IMG/VR virus record: IMGVR_UViG_3300027857_000485
Coordinates: 1-62,156 of that record
DNA from: a virus
Direction: 5' to 3' (one strand)
DNA: 62,156 nt
Part shown: positions 1-8,584 of the stretch, one piece after another
Layout of the letters: the number at the start of each line of letters is the position of its first letter
How positions within the stretch are numbered: position 1 is the stretch's first letter
Notes under the pieces: model-generated
Databases searched by the model: none
Told to the model about the DNA's origin: nothing
What the model saw: the letters and a program-made list of their open reading frames with translations, nothing else
Position numbers and translations under genes: made by a program

Positions 1-1275
1 TTAGCTTTTCGGACCTTCCCGTTTTGGCAGATTTGCCACCGGATTGCCACCGGAAGGTTTTTCCGAGGCGCTTTCTACCGCGCCCGACAGCCACCCGTCC
101 ACCAGTTTCGCGGCGTCGGCCTGCATCGTCGGGATGAAGGCCGCATAGGTCTTGAGCGTGATGTTGATGTTCGAATGGCCCGCCCGTTCGCTGACCACCT
201 TGATATGCGTCCCGCCCATCAGCAGATGACTTATGTGGGTATGGCGCAGGCCGTGGAAGGTGATGCGGGTGAGGCCGGCAGCTGCGACCAGATCCTCGAA
301 CGCTTTAGTGAGCTTGTTGGGCTTGATCGGGCTGCCGTCCGCTTCGCAAATTACCAGATCGAGCGCGTCTTTTCCGAGGCCGTATTTCAGCCGCGTCTCG
401 GCCTGGCGCCGCTTCAGGTCGCGCAGCGCAGAAACCGTCGCGGACGGCAGATCGATCGCACGCCGGCTCTGCGCCGTCTTCGGCGCCTTAAAGGTGATAT
501 CGCGCGACCGCACTTCGCCCCCATCGACAATCTCGCACATCCGGACCTCATCCATCACCTGCTGCACCGTGAGCTTGGCCCCGTCGAGGTCGACGTCACG
601 CCAGCGCAGCCCAAGGATTTCGCCGCGGCGCATGCCGGTGGTGAGGCCAAGCAGCACCGGCTCATAGATCCATTTGATGACGCCCGTATTGTAGCCACGC
701 GCGACCACCAGCAGGACGGAGATCTCTTCCTTCAGCAGAATGGCGATCTCCCGATCCGGCACCTTTGGCGCCTTGACCGTCATCGCTGGATTGCGGGACA
801 GCACGTTGATGCTGACGGCGTGCTTCAGCGCCTGAGACAGCGTGCGATGGCAGTGCTTGACCGTCTGGGGCGCGAGCCCCTGGCCATCGCGCCGGCCGTC
901 CTTCTGCAGGTCGGCTTCCAGCTTCTCGATATGGATGGCTGCGAGCTTGGCGATCGGCAAAGACCCGATGCGCGGCTTGATATAGGTCTCGCAGATCTCA
1001 CGGTGCCGCCGGGCCGAGGAGGGCGCGAGGCGCCGCTCAATATCGCAGGTCAGCCAGTGCTCGAGATATTGCGAGACTGTCATCTTCGAAGGATCGGCAT
1101 AGACCCCATCGTCGATCTGGGCCAGCAGCCGGGTCAGTTCGCGGGAGGCTTCCTTCTTGGTGCCCTTGAAAGACTTGTATTTGGTGATTCGCTTGCCCGT
1201 AACGGGATCGGTGCGGAGGTCATACTTGATTTCCCAGGTGCCGGTGCCCCTGGGCCGAATGTGACCTCGGTCCAT
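1..1275 (-). CDS. int: Phage integrase (tyrosine recombinase)
   Basis: Site-specific recombinase of 424 residues that would integrate and excise the prophage. The N-terminal third has the AP2-like arm-binding and SAM-like core-binding layout (a SVSQYL-type core start near residue 67). The catalytic set is readable: R216 in TGMRRGE, H341 and R344 in HGLRH, H367 in RAGH and the nucleophile Y377 in LKTYAAF. Length is normal for the family. The gene is the last of the leftward operon and its stop codon is the first three bases of the window, so the adjacent attachment site is outside. An excisionase-like gene lies 3 bases upstream. Confidence 0.95.
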   Translation of the reverse strand: MDRGHIRPRGTGTWEIKYDLRTDPVTGKRITKYKSFKGTKKEASRELTRLLAQIDDGVYADPSKMTVSQYLEHWLTCDIERRLAPSSARRHREICETYIKPRIGSLPIAKLAAIHIEKLEADLQKDGRRDGQGLAPQTVKHCHRTLSQALKHAVSINVLSRNPAMTVKAPKVPDREIAILLKEEISVLLVVARGYNTGVIKWIYEPVLLGLTTGMRRGEILGLRWRDVDLDGAKLTVQQVMDEVRMCEIVDGGEVRSRDITFKAPKTAQSRRAIDLPSATVSALRDLKRRQAETRLKYGLGKDALDLVICEADGSPIKPNKLTKAFEDLVAAAGLTRITFHGLRHTHISHLLMGGTHIKVVSERAGHSNINITLKTYAAFIPTMQADAAKLVDGWLSGAVESASEKPSGGNPVANLPKREGPKS

Positions 1276-1278
1276 GGC

Positions 1279-1494
1279 CTATTCCTTCGTCGGTGGCGAT
1301 TCGATGATGCGATCCATCAAGACTATTGGAACGCGCAGCAGCCTGCCAACCGGAATCGTCGGAAGAAGTTCGGGATTGGTCTTGGCCAACTCATAGGAGG
1401 CGTTGCGACCGAGGCCGTAATAGAGCTTGCCCGCCGTCGGCACGTCCATCGTCTTGCAGGCCATGGACATCTGTTCTTCTCTCTGGTGGGTCAT
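1279..1494 (-). CDS. Excisionase-like small DNA-binding protein
   Basis: 71 residues. The core, with motifs PTAGKLYYGLGRNASYE and IPVGRLLRVP, matches the MerR/excisionase-type winged helix commonly found beside phage integrases; it would bend attachment-site DNA during excision. The start at 1494 overlaps the upstream stop in an ATGA arrangement typical of this operon; a second Met at residue 9 could also serve. It directly precedes int, which supports the role. Confidence 0.75.
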   Translation of the reverse strand: MTHQREEQMSMACKTMDVPTAGKLYYGLGRNASYELAKTNPELLPTIPVGRLLRVPIVLMDRIIESPPTKE

Positions 1495-1907
1495 GCGGCC
1501 TCCTTGGCCTTCAGGGCCTCGATGCCGGCGATCAGCACGGCGATGGCCGGCGTCGCGCCGCGTTGGTGCAACTGCCGGACGGGGTCATTGATCCAGGCAT
1601 ATCCGGCGCCATCAGGGAGACGGCACACGCTGATGCTGGCGTCCGGCAGCAGCTCGGCGACCAGCGCCATGGCGGCGTCGATGCTGGACGTATAGCGCGG
1701 GTGACGTTCGGCTGCTTCCTTCGCCACAACCGCCCATTTTTCCGCACTCCATAAATCGACCACCGGCGGCTCAGACCCGCCATAGTCATCGCCGTAACCC
1801 CACGATATGCCTCGACGCCTCATCATGTGGTCGATGCGGATATCGCATTCCCTATCCGGTCCCGTCGCCGCCCGCAGCCGGGCCAGGATGTCGTCATGGC
1901 GGTTCAC
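1491..1907 (-). CDS. Hypothetical protein
   Basis: 138 residues; family not recognised. It is rich in Ala and charged residues, with an MMRRRGISWGYGDDYGG stretch near residue 30 and an Ala-rich C terminus (IEALKAKEAA). No signal peptide or membrane segment is visible. ATGA overlaps at both ends place it firmly in the leftward operon. Confidence 0.7.
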   Translation of the reverse strand: MNRHDDILARLRAATGPDRECDIRIDHMMRRRGISWGYGDDYGGSEPPVVDLWSAEKWAVVAKEAAERHPRYTSSIDAAMALVAELLPDASISVCRLPDGAGYAWINDPVRQLHQRGATPAIAVLIAGIEALKAKEAA

Positions 1908-2134
1908 GACGGCCTCCCCGATTTTCCGGCCGGTGTCTTCGCCAGTTGGTGCGCCTGCAGCGAATCGCCATAAGCCAGGAGCACCTGCGCCATGGCGCCG
2001 AGCGCGCCCAGCTTCTCATCGATGGTCCCGCAGGGCGCGAGGAACTTGGTAATGCTGGTCAACGCACGGTCGCCGTGCTTGGCCATGAATGGCGCGACCT
2101 CGGGCGGCACGCGGATCTCGGTGATCGTCTTCAT
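1904..2134 (-). CDS. Hypothetical protein
   Basis: 76 residues; function not recognised. It is a compact, probably helical protein with an EVAPFMAKHGDRALTSI segment and a GTIDEKLGALGAMAQVL segment. It is translationally coupled by ATGA overlaps to the genes on both sides in the leftward operon. Confidence 0.65.
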   Translation of the reverse strand: MKTITEIRVPPEVAPFMAKHGDRALTSITKFLAPCGTIDEKLGALGAMAQVLLAYGDSLQAHQLAKTPAGKSGRPS

Positions 2135-2727
2135 GCCGCCACCTCGGCCGCCGGCATCCGATCGATGTTGACCTGGTGGACGGTAAAGGTCAGGGCGACC
2201 AGCTCAGGGTTTTTGTCCCAACTGCCGGCGCCGTGCAGATGGTCCCAGAGGGCGGCATAGGCATCCACCGCAGACTCGAAACCTTCCTCGGCGCACCCGT
2301 CATAGAAATAGCGGGTGGCGGTCACCTCGGTATGGACGCCGCCGGCGCAATGGGCACCGACGATCACCTCCTCCGAGGTGATGCCCTCGGCCATGGCGTC
2401 GGCTTCGCTGATGTCCTGCAGCCGCTCAAACCTGACCTCTGTCACCACCTGGGTCAGGCGGCTGGCGCGGCGCACCATATGGATGGCGGGCGTCCACTTA
2501 TGGAGGTCGGCCATACGCCGATAGCCCGCGGTGTCATAATCAGCTGCATAGCGAAAATCGCCGCCGCCGGCATCGATGGCCGGCATCGACGTCTCGCGCA
2601 CCCACAGACGATCGTCCGGCAGAGCCTTGGCCAGCGGTGACGACGCCAGCCGCCGGGTCTGCGTCTTGCGGCCGTCGAGCAGGGCGCGCACCATGGGCGC
2701 GCTGAAAATGACGGGGATATCAACCAT
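2131..2727 (-). CDS. ASCH-like phage protein
   Basis: 198 residues. The opening IPVIFSAPMVRALLDGRKTQTRR is the hallmark of an ASCH/PUA-like phage family often annotated as morphogenetic or hypothetical protein; the domain is predicted to bind RNA or nucleotides. DRLWVRET and the later RFERLQDISEADAMAEGI segment also fit. Its ATG lies in the CATG at 2725-2728 that also holds the start of the opposite-strand gene; an AAAGG ribosome-binding site lies about 9 bases upstream on the minus strand. Confidence 0.75.
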   Translation of the reverse strand: MVDIPVIFSAPMVRALLDGRKTQTRRLASSPLAKALPDDRLWVRETSMPAIDAGGGDFRYAADYDTAGYRRMADLHKWTPAIHMVRRASRLTQVVTEVRFERLQDISEADAMAEGITSEEVIVGAHCAGGVHTEVTATRYFYDGCAEEGFESAVDAYAALWDHLHGAGSWDKNPELVALTFTVHQVNIDRMPAAEVAA

Positions 2728-2998
2728 GGCATTTACCTTTCTGCCGCCGGCTGTCAGGGAACAGGGCGTTTATGAGTTTGAGGGAAGGGAGGGCGATCTC
2801 CGGGCTATGTTCCAGCTGCCTTTCCCGACGCTGGCGAGGATCGAAGCCACCGCTGCGTTTGCGACCCCGGACCATATCGATGCGGCCCTGCGGCGGCATT
2901 GGCCGCTGATCAAGAAAGCCGCAGAGCGCCGCTTCCGAGACAAGCCGATCCCCAACGGAACCTATGTCCTTGTTCCGGATGACTTTCCGAGCCCATGA
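2726..2998 (+). CDS. DUF1488-like small protein, opposite to the operon
   Basis: 90 residues and the only clear rightward gene in the left arm. It resembles DUF1488-type proteins: an aromatic N terminus, a LPFPTLARIEATA segment, a basic helix ending KKAAERRF and a GTYVLVPDDF end. Function unknown. A GGGGA Shine-Dalgarno lies 9 bases before the ATG. It is convergent with the next leftward gene; the 17-base gap includes part of a 6-bp hairpin (3010-3028) without a T run, so I do not call a terminator. Confidence 0.65.
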   Translation: MAFTFLPPAVREQGVYEFEGREGDLRAMFQLPFPTLARIEATAAFATPDHIDAALRRHWPLIKKAAERRFRDKPIPNGTYVLVPDDFPSP

Positions 2999-3015
2999 TG
3001 CGATGACATGACCGC

Positions 3016-4113
3016 TCACGGCGCGGTCTCCTCGCTGGCGGTGGTCTTCGGGGTCCAGTTGGGGCGCTCGGGATGAGGGCATGTGCGGCACGGCTTGGCC
3101 CACGCCTTCACTTCCCCGCATCCGCACGTCTCGCACGTCCTGGGCATTTCGGCCGGCGATGCGGGGTCGCCCAGGCTGACGATCCCCATGGCCGCAGCGA
3201 TAGCCTTCTGCCGCCACGCGTCGCCAACTGGCTCATGGCCAGACGGGTCATCCAGAAGGCAGGCCGCATGCCCGCTGATCTCATCCCAGGCACAATCAGG
3301 CTGATCTGGCCGTACGAATTCCCCGCAAACATCACATCGGCTATGCCATTCCTTGGCATCGGCGGATTTCAGAGCCGCCAGGCCCGGCATGATGATGTTG
3401 ACCCGTAGATCGGCAGCGCGGGAGCGATCGCCCTTGGCGACGGCGTCCTTATGCAGACCAACCGCGAACCACAGTCGGGCTGCCAGATCGCCGCGCCAGA
3501 AGGCGACCTCTTCGCGGAGATCAGTAAGCTCGACAGACTGAACTTGTGAGCTTTTCTCAATGGTTGCCGGCATCCCCAACGCTTCGCGCACCGCCTTCTC
3601 GACGGCGGTGCGAGCTTCGGCTTCCTGCTGATGAAATCCGAGCGTCATGAGGCCTAGATGCGCTTCCCAAGAGCACATGCCGGTCGGCGATACATAGCCG
3701 GCCAGAAGACGCCCAATCCGACACTCCCGATTATTCGGGCCGCCCCACCGCATCAGCTCCCCGATCCAGTCTCGGTTGCGCAGGCGCTCGATCTCCTCCA
3801 TCGCGCATTGGCGATGGTCCTGCTCGCATCTGGGGTAATGCGTCTGGCCGCGGTTGTTTTCGCGCCAGGACAAGCGGGCATTCAGCCGCTCGATTTCCGC
3901 CGCCTGGTCTTCGATAATCGGCCCGACCACAAATTCCAGCATCGCCCTAGCCTGCGCGCTGTCCAGCAGGTTGGTGCCGGTCGGCATACCGTACTTGGCC
4001 GCATATTCCCGGTCGAATTTGATGCCCGCGTCGGGCGCGAAGGTATCGGGCAGACGCCAGCCGAGGAACCGATTGACCGACTCGTCCAGGGCGCGCTTCA
4101 CCAAATCATCCAT
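3016..4113 (-). CDS. Hypothetical phage protein with zinc-ribbon-like C terminus
   Basis: 365 residues from the ATG at 4113 (ribosome-binding site AGAGGAAGG). A longer reading frame upstream lacks coding character. The protein looks composite: an N-terminal segment with coiled-coil tendency (EDQAAEIERLNARL), a Trp/Gly-rich middle, then cysteine pairs (CDVCGEF, CETCGCGE, CRTC) suggesting zinc binding. Such proteins are common in phage accessory operons and have no assigned role. Its start overlaps the upstream stop by 8 bases. Confidence 0.7.
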   Translation of the reverse strand: MDDLVKRALDESVNRFLGWRLPDTFAPDAGIKFDREYAAKYGMPTGTNLLDSAQARAMLEFVVGPIIEDQAAEIERLNARLSWRENNRGQTHYPRCEQDHRQCAMEEIERLRNRDWIGELMRWGGPNNRECRIGRLLAGYVSPTGMCSWEAHLGLMTLGFHQQEAEARTAVEKAVREALGMPATIEKSSQVQSVELTDLREEVAFWRGDLAARLWFAVGLHKDAVAKGDRSRAADLRVNIIMPGLAALKSADAKEWHSRCDVCGEFVRPDQPDCAWDEISGHAACLLDDPSGHEPVGDAWRQKAIAAAMGIVSLGDPASPAEMPRTCETCGCGEVKAWAKPCRTCPHPERPNWTPKTTASEETAP

Positions 4114-4744
4114 GATGGCCTTCCTCTTGCAGAAGGGCGGCGGTGTCTCCAAGCGCGTCGATATCGCATAGGGGAAGGTTGAAATGAGCAAATGACTTCG
4201 CCGTTGGTCCGTGGATGAAGGTGTCGATATTGGGACGCCCATCAGCTATCGCGGCTTCAGCGGCGTGCAAGGCGGCTTGCTTTGACGGGTATTCGCCTTT
4301 GATCCTGATGCCGCGCAAGCCTTTCTTGGGCCGATTGTCCGTCACCGTTGCTGTCCAGTGTCCGCGCTTGATAATCTCGCGGAACTTGTCGCGCTCGGCC
4401 TCGGCTTTCTCAGCGCGCTGATTTGCCTGATGCTCAGCCTCTCGCGCTCCGTTCAATTCGATCTCAGTTTCCTGATACGCCTTCAGGCGCTCGTCCTCCG
4501 TGAGCTCCAACCAGTGCAGGCACATGGCCGGCTCACCGTCACCAGGACCGAAGTGTCCTTCGGCCTCCGCTTCATTGGAGGTCTCGAAACCGCAATGGAA
4601 ACATACCCACTTGGGGCGCTTCGCCATGGCGATCAGCGCCGGGGCAGCACTGACGATTTTGGAAAGCGTATCCAAGTCAAGGGTGGCCACATCCAGTAGT
4701 GCCTCGATCTCCGCGATCTGCTCGATGGTCAGGATGTCGGTCAT
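4106..4744 (-). CDS. Hypothetical protein with coiled coil
   Basis: 212 residues; no family assigned. Features visible: a CFHCGFE pair with later Cys/His that may bind zinc, then a coiled-coil stretch around residues 95-125 (EAEHQANQRAEKAEAERDKF). The ATGA overlap with its upstream neighbour indicates coupled translation. Confidence 0.7.
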   Translation of the reverse strand: MTDILTIEQIAEIEALLDVATLDLDTLSKIVSAAPALIAMAKRPKWVCFHCGFETSNEAEAEGHFGPGDGEPAMCLHWLELTEDERLKAYQETEIELNGAREAEHQANQRAEKAEAERDKFREIIKRGHWTATVTDNRPKKGLRGIRIKGEYPSKQAALHAAEAAIADGRPNIDTFIHGPTAKSFAHFNLPLCDIDALGDTAALLQEEGHHG

Positions 4745-5016
4745 GGCAAGAACCTCGCTTTCGAGCGCTTCGACGCTCGCGAATACCAGCGGATGGGATA
4801 GACGGCGGCGCCGGCCGGGATGTCAGCTGCCCTCAGGCGCTCGACAGAAAGCACCAGCCGGCCGGCATGAACCTTCGATTTCACGGGGCGGGCGGCGTGG
4901 ACCAAATAGGCGCGCGGCGATGGGCCGCGCACGCCCTGACCGCGCAGATAGTCGCCAGCAGACGGCGGTTCGCCAGTGCCCTCCCAGTCGTAGGTGATGC
5001 GGGCGAGATCGATCAC
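4741..5016 (-). CDS. Hypothetical protein, GTG start preferred
   Basis: 91 residues from the GTG at 5016, which overlaps the upstream stop as GTGA and has a perfect AGGAGG five bases before it. A longer version from the ATG at 5037 is possible but would overlap the upstream gene by 25 bases. The sequence is basic with a YLVHAARPVKSKVHAGRLVL core; function unknown. Confidence 0.65.
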   Translation of the reverse strand: MIDLARITYDWEGTGEPPSAGDYLRGQGVRGPSPRAYLVHAARPVKSKVHAGRLVLSVERLRAADIPAGAAVYPIRWYSRASKRSKARFLP

Positions 5017-5213
5017 CCGATCCTCCTCTTCGTCCATTCGCGCCCGCTTTTCAGCAGGACATCGCGGGCCATCTGCCTGGCGGTCTCGCCGCCGATGGGC
5101 GAGCCGTTCGTCTCGCGACCGCGGGCGATCTTGTTGATGACCTCTTCATAGAGACGGAGCCGGGTTGCGTCGTCGGTGGCATCGGGCGATGCCAGGGCGG
5201 TGATATGGTTCAT
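5013..5213 (-). CDS. Hypothetical protein
   Basis: 66 residues from the ATG at 5213, which overlaps the next gene's stop by 4 bases. Mostly helical, with a conserved-looking RLYEEVINKIARGRETNGSP segment; function not recognised. Confidence 0.65.
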   Translation of the reverse strand: MNHITALASPDATDDATRLRLYEEVINKIARGRETNGSPIGGETARQMARDVLLKSGREWTKRRIG

Positions 5214-5509
5214 GCCTCTTCCCCTTTCTCGAACGCGTCCAGCGCCGCCGCCGGCGACATCCCTTTGCGCCAGCAGTTCTCGCGAACCCACGCAATGTCG
5301 CTCGCAGGAAAACCGGCGGCGGCAATAGTCTCCAGCTCCATCAGCCAGCGGGTGAAGCCGCGATCCTGGCGCGGACGCGCTGGCGCCGGTTCCTGGTTGT
5401 GCCGCGCCTCAACGGCATTCAGCATCTCGGTCAACTCGGCCGGCTCGACGGTCACCGGCAGCCCGAACTGGACGGCGCCGCGCAGGCGGTGGATGCGATC
5501 GGGGGTCAT
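5210..5509 (-). CDS. Hypothetical protein
   Basis: 99 residues; not recognised. Helical N terminus (RIHRLRGAVQFGLPVTVEPAEL) and an acidic C terminus. Coupled by ATGA overlap to the DUF5131 gene upstream and to the next gene downstream. Confidence 0.65.
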   Translation of the reverse strand: MTPDRIHRLRGAVQFGLPVTVEPAELTEMLNAVEARHNQEPAPARPRQDRGFTRWLMELETIAAAGFPASDIAWVRENCWRKGMSPAAALDAFEKGEEA

Positions 5510-6423
5510 GGCCGCATCTCAGGAAAGCCGTTGTGCTCGACGCCGTCCAAGAGGCGCCCGGCACGCTTTTTACCGACGCGGGCCATGCCGTCCTCGTACA
5601 TTGTGGCATCCTCGCCGAACCATTTGACGTGGGCTCGGACGCCATCGAAGCGCCCGGCCGGGCCGCCATCGGCGGCATCAAAGGTGGGCTGACCTCTCTC
5701 GCCCTCGGATTCGTAGACGGGGATATGCTCTCCCCATTGCTTCAGCAAATAGGGAATGCCATGCGCGGCGCACCAGTCGCGGGCGACGCGGTGCCAATCG
5801 GGACGGGTTGGTCTCGCCTTGGGGCCGGATTCCCCGCCGCTGATCAGCCAGCACAGGAATTCCCAGCCGTTCCATTTCACCAGCCCGAGCGCAGGCTCAT
5901 AGCTGACGAAAGTCCGCCAGCCCAGGGCGGCGATTGCGCCCATGTGCGGACGTCGCTCATCGGCGCGCTCCTGATCCTCGACGGTGCTGCCGATGATGAC
6001 ATTCGGCAGCGGTTCCGAACCGGCGCGCTGGCGCGCTTCGAGATATGCGCGAAGCCTCTCGGGTCGCTTAGTTAGAACATAAAACTGGTGCCAGTGCGCT
6101 TCCGCCATCACGGCGAACAGCCGATCAAGGGTCTCGTCCGACACTTCCTTGTGCCCGACATCGCCCATGCTGGTCAGGAACCATCTGCGCGGCTTCTTCA
6201 CCGACAGCGGGCGCCTGATCTCCGGCTCCCAGACCGTGACCTTGCCGGTCCATTTTCCGAGTGCGCCTTCGCGCGTGGCTAGGCCGGCATATTTCTCGAC
6301 GCCCATAGCCTCAAGCCGCGCGGCCATCGTGGCGGCATAGCAGAAGGCGCAGGCCGGCGATACCGGATCGCAGCCGACAATCGGCGTCCAGGTTTCGTCG
6401 CACCATTCGATTTTCGTGCTCAT
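5506..6423 (-). CDS. DUF5131 / Gp37-Gp68 family phage protein
   Basis: 305 residues, the usual size of this phage family. The N terminus STKIEWCDETWTPIVGC and the three cysteines C18, C25 and C28 (CX6CX2CY) are diagnostic; radical-SAM-like or metal-binding activity has been suggested for the family but the substrate is unknown. SGGESGPKARPTRPDW near residue 195 is another family signature. It lies in the accessory stretch between the recombination genes and int. Confidence 0.88.
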   Translation of the reverse strand: MSTKIEWCDETWTPIVGCDPVSPACAFCYAATMAARLEAMGVEKYAGLATREGALGKWTGKVTVWEPEIRRPLSVKKPRRWFLTSMGDVGHKEVSDETLDRLFAVMAEAHWHQFYVLTKRPERLRAYLEARQRAGSEPLPNVIIGSTVEDQERADERRPHMGAIAALGWRTFVSYEPALGLVKWNGWEFLCWLISGGESGPKARPTRPDWHRVARDWCAAHGIPYLLKQWGEHIPVYESEGERGQPTFDAADGGPAGRFDGVRAHVKWFGEDATMYEDGMARVGKKRAGRLLDGVEHNGFPEMRP

Positions 6424-6815
6424 GCCGCCCTCCGTTTCGGGTTGCTCCGCGGCGCCCCGTCCGCGTCGAAAAATCCATCCCAGCCCCGGGCCTTGAGCTT
6501 TTCCTGGGCGCGGGCCTGCTCCTCGGCCGACACTTCCCCGCAGGGATTGCCGTCGAGGTCGTAGCGCGGGCCGCCCTGCGCCAGCGTGTAGGTGTATTTC
6601 GGCCCCTTGCAGTAGACCTGCACCGCGTCCATGATCCGGCGCACCGTCAGGAAGTTGCCGTCCTCGTCGATGACGCCGATCCGCACCAGGTCGTGCGCGA
6701 TGCCGCGCTTGAGCGGCTTCTTGCGCCGGCCGCCGCCGGTCTCGGAAAAGGCCTCGGGGAACTGCTTGGCCAGCAGATGCCGGTCGGCGCGGGCTTGGGT
6801 GCGGTGGAGGGTCAT
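6420..6815 (-). CDS. ProQ/FinO-domain RNA chaperone
   Basis: 131 residues from the ATG at 6815, which overlaps the upstream stop as ATGA and has a GGAG about 9 bases before it. The segment QFPEAF, then KKPLKRGIAHDL, then RIMDAVQVYCKGPKYTYTLA follows the FinO/ProQ fold, which binds structured RNA with 3' tails. The rest is a short charged extension. In a phage operon it could act on phage or host small RNAs; that role is an inference. Confidence 0.78.
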   Translation of the reverse strand: MTLHRTQARADRHLLAKQFPEAFSETGGGRRKKPLKRGIAHDLVRIGVIDEDGNFLTVRRIMDAVQVYCKGPKYTYTLAQGGPRYDLDGNPCGEVSAEEQARAQEKLKARGWDGFFDADGAPRSNPKRRAA

Positions 6816-7387
6816 TCGCCTTTTCTCCATCGTTCGGTGATGGCCGAGGCCGGAATTATAGAAACGCGCACCTTGTCTTTCCGAATTGGCGCATCAGCAC
6901 CAATGAGGTGGTCGAACATCGGCTCCGACAGGCCGCAGGCGCAGCAGCCGTGCGTCGTGGTCAGGTGCCGGCGCCGCCCCTTCTTCAGAGGCAGGAAGGA
7001 CGTGATCGTGCGGGCGGTGAAATCGTGGGTGTGCTCGGGGCGGCTCGGCATCACCGCCGGCAGATTGCCGTTCCAGCCGGCCGCGCGGCGCTGCGCCTCC
7101 AGGCGCTCCAGATAGGCCCGCGCCGTGGTATCGAGCTCGACCTGGCGGCGCTGTTCAAGCCCGTAAAGAGCCGGTGACCAGAAGGTGTCGATCACGATGA
7201 TGTTGCCGCCGTCGTGGATCGCCTCGATGCGCAGGCCCTTGTCGCATTCGGTGCCGAAATCCTTCACCAGCCAGACGAGCGTCGGACCGAGGGCTTCTGC
7301 GCCGCCAGGCTGGCGCATCCGTTCGCGCAGCGCGCCCAGCAGGGTGACGCCAATGGCGGGGCGGTTCCAGAGTTCGCAGTCGCTCAT
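6812..7387 (-). CDS. Hypothetical protein with Cys pair
   Basis: 191 residues from the ATG at 7387 (TGATG overlap with the upstream gene; a GTG one codon earlier is possible). The N terminus is globular with TLVWLVKDFGTECDKGLRIEAI; the C-terminal part has THGCCACGLSEPMFDH, a probable metal site. No known family assigned. Confidence 0.65.
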   Translation of the reverse strand: MSDCELWNRPAIGVTLLGALRERMRQPGGAEALGPTLVWLVKDFGTECDKGLRIEAIHDGGNIIVIDTFWSPALYGLEQRRQVELDTTARAYLERLEAQRRAAGWNGNLPAVMPSRPEHTHDFTARTITSFLPLKKGRRRHLTTTHGCCACGLSEPMFDHLIGADAPIRKDKVRVSIIPASAITERWRKGE

Positions 7388-8268
7388 CACGCCCTCACCG
7401 AATAGCGGCTATAGGCGTTCAGGCGCCGCGTCGGAAGGTTCGGAGACCAGCCGTAGATCTCCGTCTCCAGATAGGTCATCTCGGCGGCATAGGCGTCGTC
7501 GCGCACGTCGATCCACCACGCCTTGTGGTCGGTGTCGGTGCCGTCCGACCAGCGATATCCGCGCGCCTTCAGCACGTCCTTTTTCTCGAACGGCGCGCCG
7601 GTCGCCCAGATGCGGATCGTCGACTGCCGGGCGCTCTGAAGCAGCTTGCCCAGCACCGTCTCGCTGCTCTCCAGCCGGTGGTTCAGCACCGCCAGAAGCG
7701 CGTAGCAATCCTCGACGGCGCGGTGACCGTCATGGAACAGGCCGATCTGCGCCAGCAGCTGGCCGAGCTTCTGACCATCGAAGCCCTCGGCCTTCCAGTC
7801 GATCTCGGTCAAGCTGCACGCCCAGGGCAGCGCGTCGAAGCCGCGCCATTGACGCTCGCAGAACTTGCGGTCGAAACCGGCGTTGTGGGCGATGACGATC
7901 TTGGCTTCGGAGATGAAGGTCGTGACATCGGCCTCGTCGATCGCGCAGCCGGCGACCATTTCCTCGGTGATGCCGGTGATCCGGGTGATTTCTTCGGAAA
8001 TCGGGAGCAAGGGCTGGCGGAAGGCGCTGAACACATATTCGGCGTCGAGGACATCGCCCGCCGGCGTGAAGCCGAATCGGATCATGCCGAGTTCGATCAC
8101 CTCGTCGCCCGCCGTATCGGTGCCGGTAGTCTCGACGTCGACGATGATGCCGGTCAGGCGATTGGTGCCGCTGACGACATTGAAGGTGGGATTGGGCTTG
8201 AGACGGCGCAGGATGCGATAGTCGCCGGTCGCCTCCAGCGCCTGGGCCATGGCTTCGAGGTCGGTCAT
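7387..8268 (-). CDS. DnaQ-like 3'-5' exonuclease
   Basis: 293 residues from the ATG at 8268 (AGGACGGA just upstream and ATGA overlap). The exonuclease motifs are clear: Exo I IIVDVETTGTD, Exo II AHNAGFDRKF and Exo III GHRAVEDCYALL, the DEDDh type. A C-terminal extension of about 90 residues (from KKDVLKARGYRW) is the short domain often attached to phage DnaQ-type proteins. It probably degrades single-stranded or mismatched ends during phage replication or recombination. Confidence 0.9.
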   Translation of the reverse strand: MTDLEAMAQALEATGDYRILRRLKPNPTFNVVSGTNRLTGIIVDVETTGTDTAGDEVIELGMIRFGFTPAGDVLDAEYVFSAFRQPLLPISEEITRITGITEEMVAGCAIDEADVTTFISEAKIVIAHNAGFDRKFCERQWRGFDALPWACSLTEIDWKAEGFDGQKLGQLLAQIGLFHDGHRAVEDCYALLAVLNHRLESSETVLGKLLQSARQSTIRIWATGAPFEKKDVLKARGYRWSDGTDTDHKAWWIDVRDDAYAAEMTYLETEIYGWSPNLPTRRLNAYSRYSVRA

Positions 8269-8579
8269 TCCGTCCTCCCGGCGAGGCCGCAGTAGCCGCG
8301 CTGAATGGGCCGGGAGACACGGCGGTGCAGGCCCGGCGTCGGGGTCTCGATGACATCGACCGTTTCGGTCGGATGACAATCTCCCCAGCGCCACGCCATG
8401 CAGTTAGATCCAACGCATCGCGCCGACGGCGGAAGAGAGTCTTCATCTGCCCCATTGTTCTTGCTCGGGACATCTTCGTCGTAGCGATTGATGGCCGCCG
8501 CGCTGTTGGTGCCGCTTACGTCAAAAACGCGAGCTTGCGGGCACCATTTCGTTCGGGCCCCTTCTTCGGTCAGCAGCAT
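8265..8579 (-). CDS. Cys-rich hypothetical phage protein
   Basis: 104 residues from the ATG at 8579; GGAG sits just upstream, at the end of the ATPase gene. MLLTEEGARTKWCP at the N terminus, CVGSNCMAWRW in the middle and GYCGLAG at the C terminus form a recognisable phage protein that often sits next to recombination ATPases. The cysteines suggest zinc binding. Function unknown. Confidence 0.75.
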   Translation of the reverse strand: MLLTEEGARTKWCPQARVFDVSGTNSAAAINRYDEDVPSKNNGADEDSLPPSARCVGSNCMAWRWGDCHPTETVDVIETPTPGLHRRVSRPIQRGYCGLAGRTE

Positions 8580-8584
8580 CACCG

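Noticed and set aside
175-1695. Long rightward ORF opposite the integrase
   Set aside because: It is antisense to the integrase and neighbours, and its product has no fold or motif. Open antisense frames are common in GC-rich DNA.
3010-3028. Hairpin between the convergent genes at 2998 and 3016
   Set aside because: Only 6 bp with a 7-base loop and no T run on either strand; not sufficient for a terminator.
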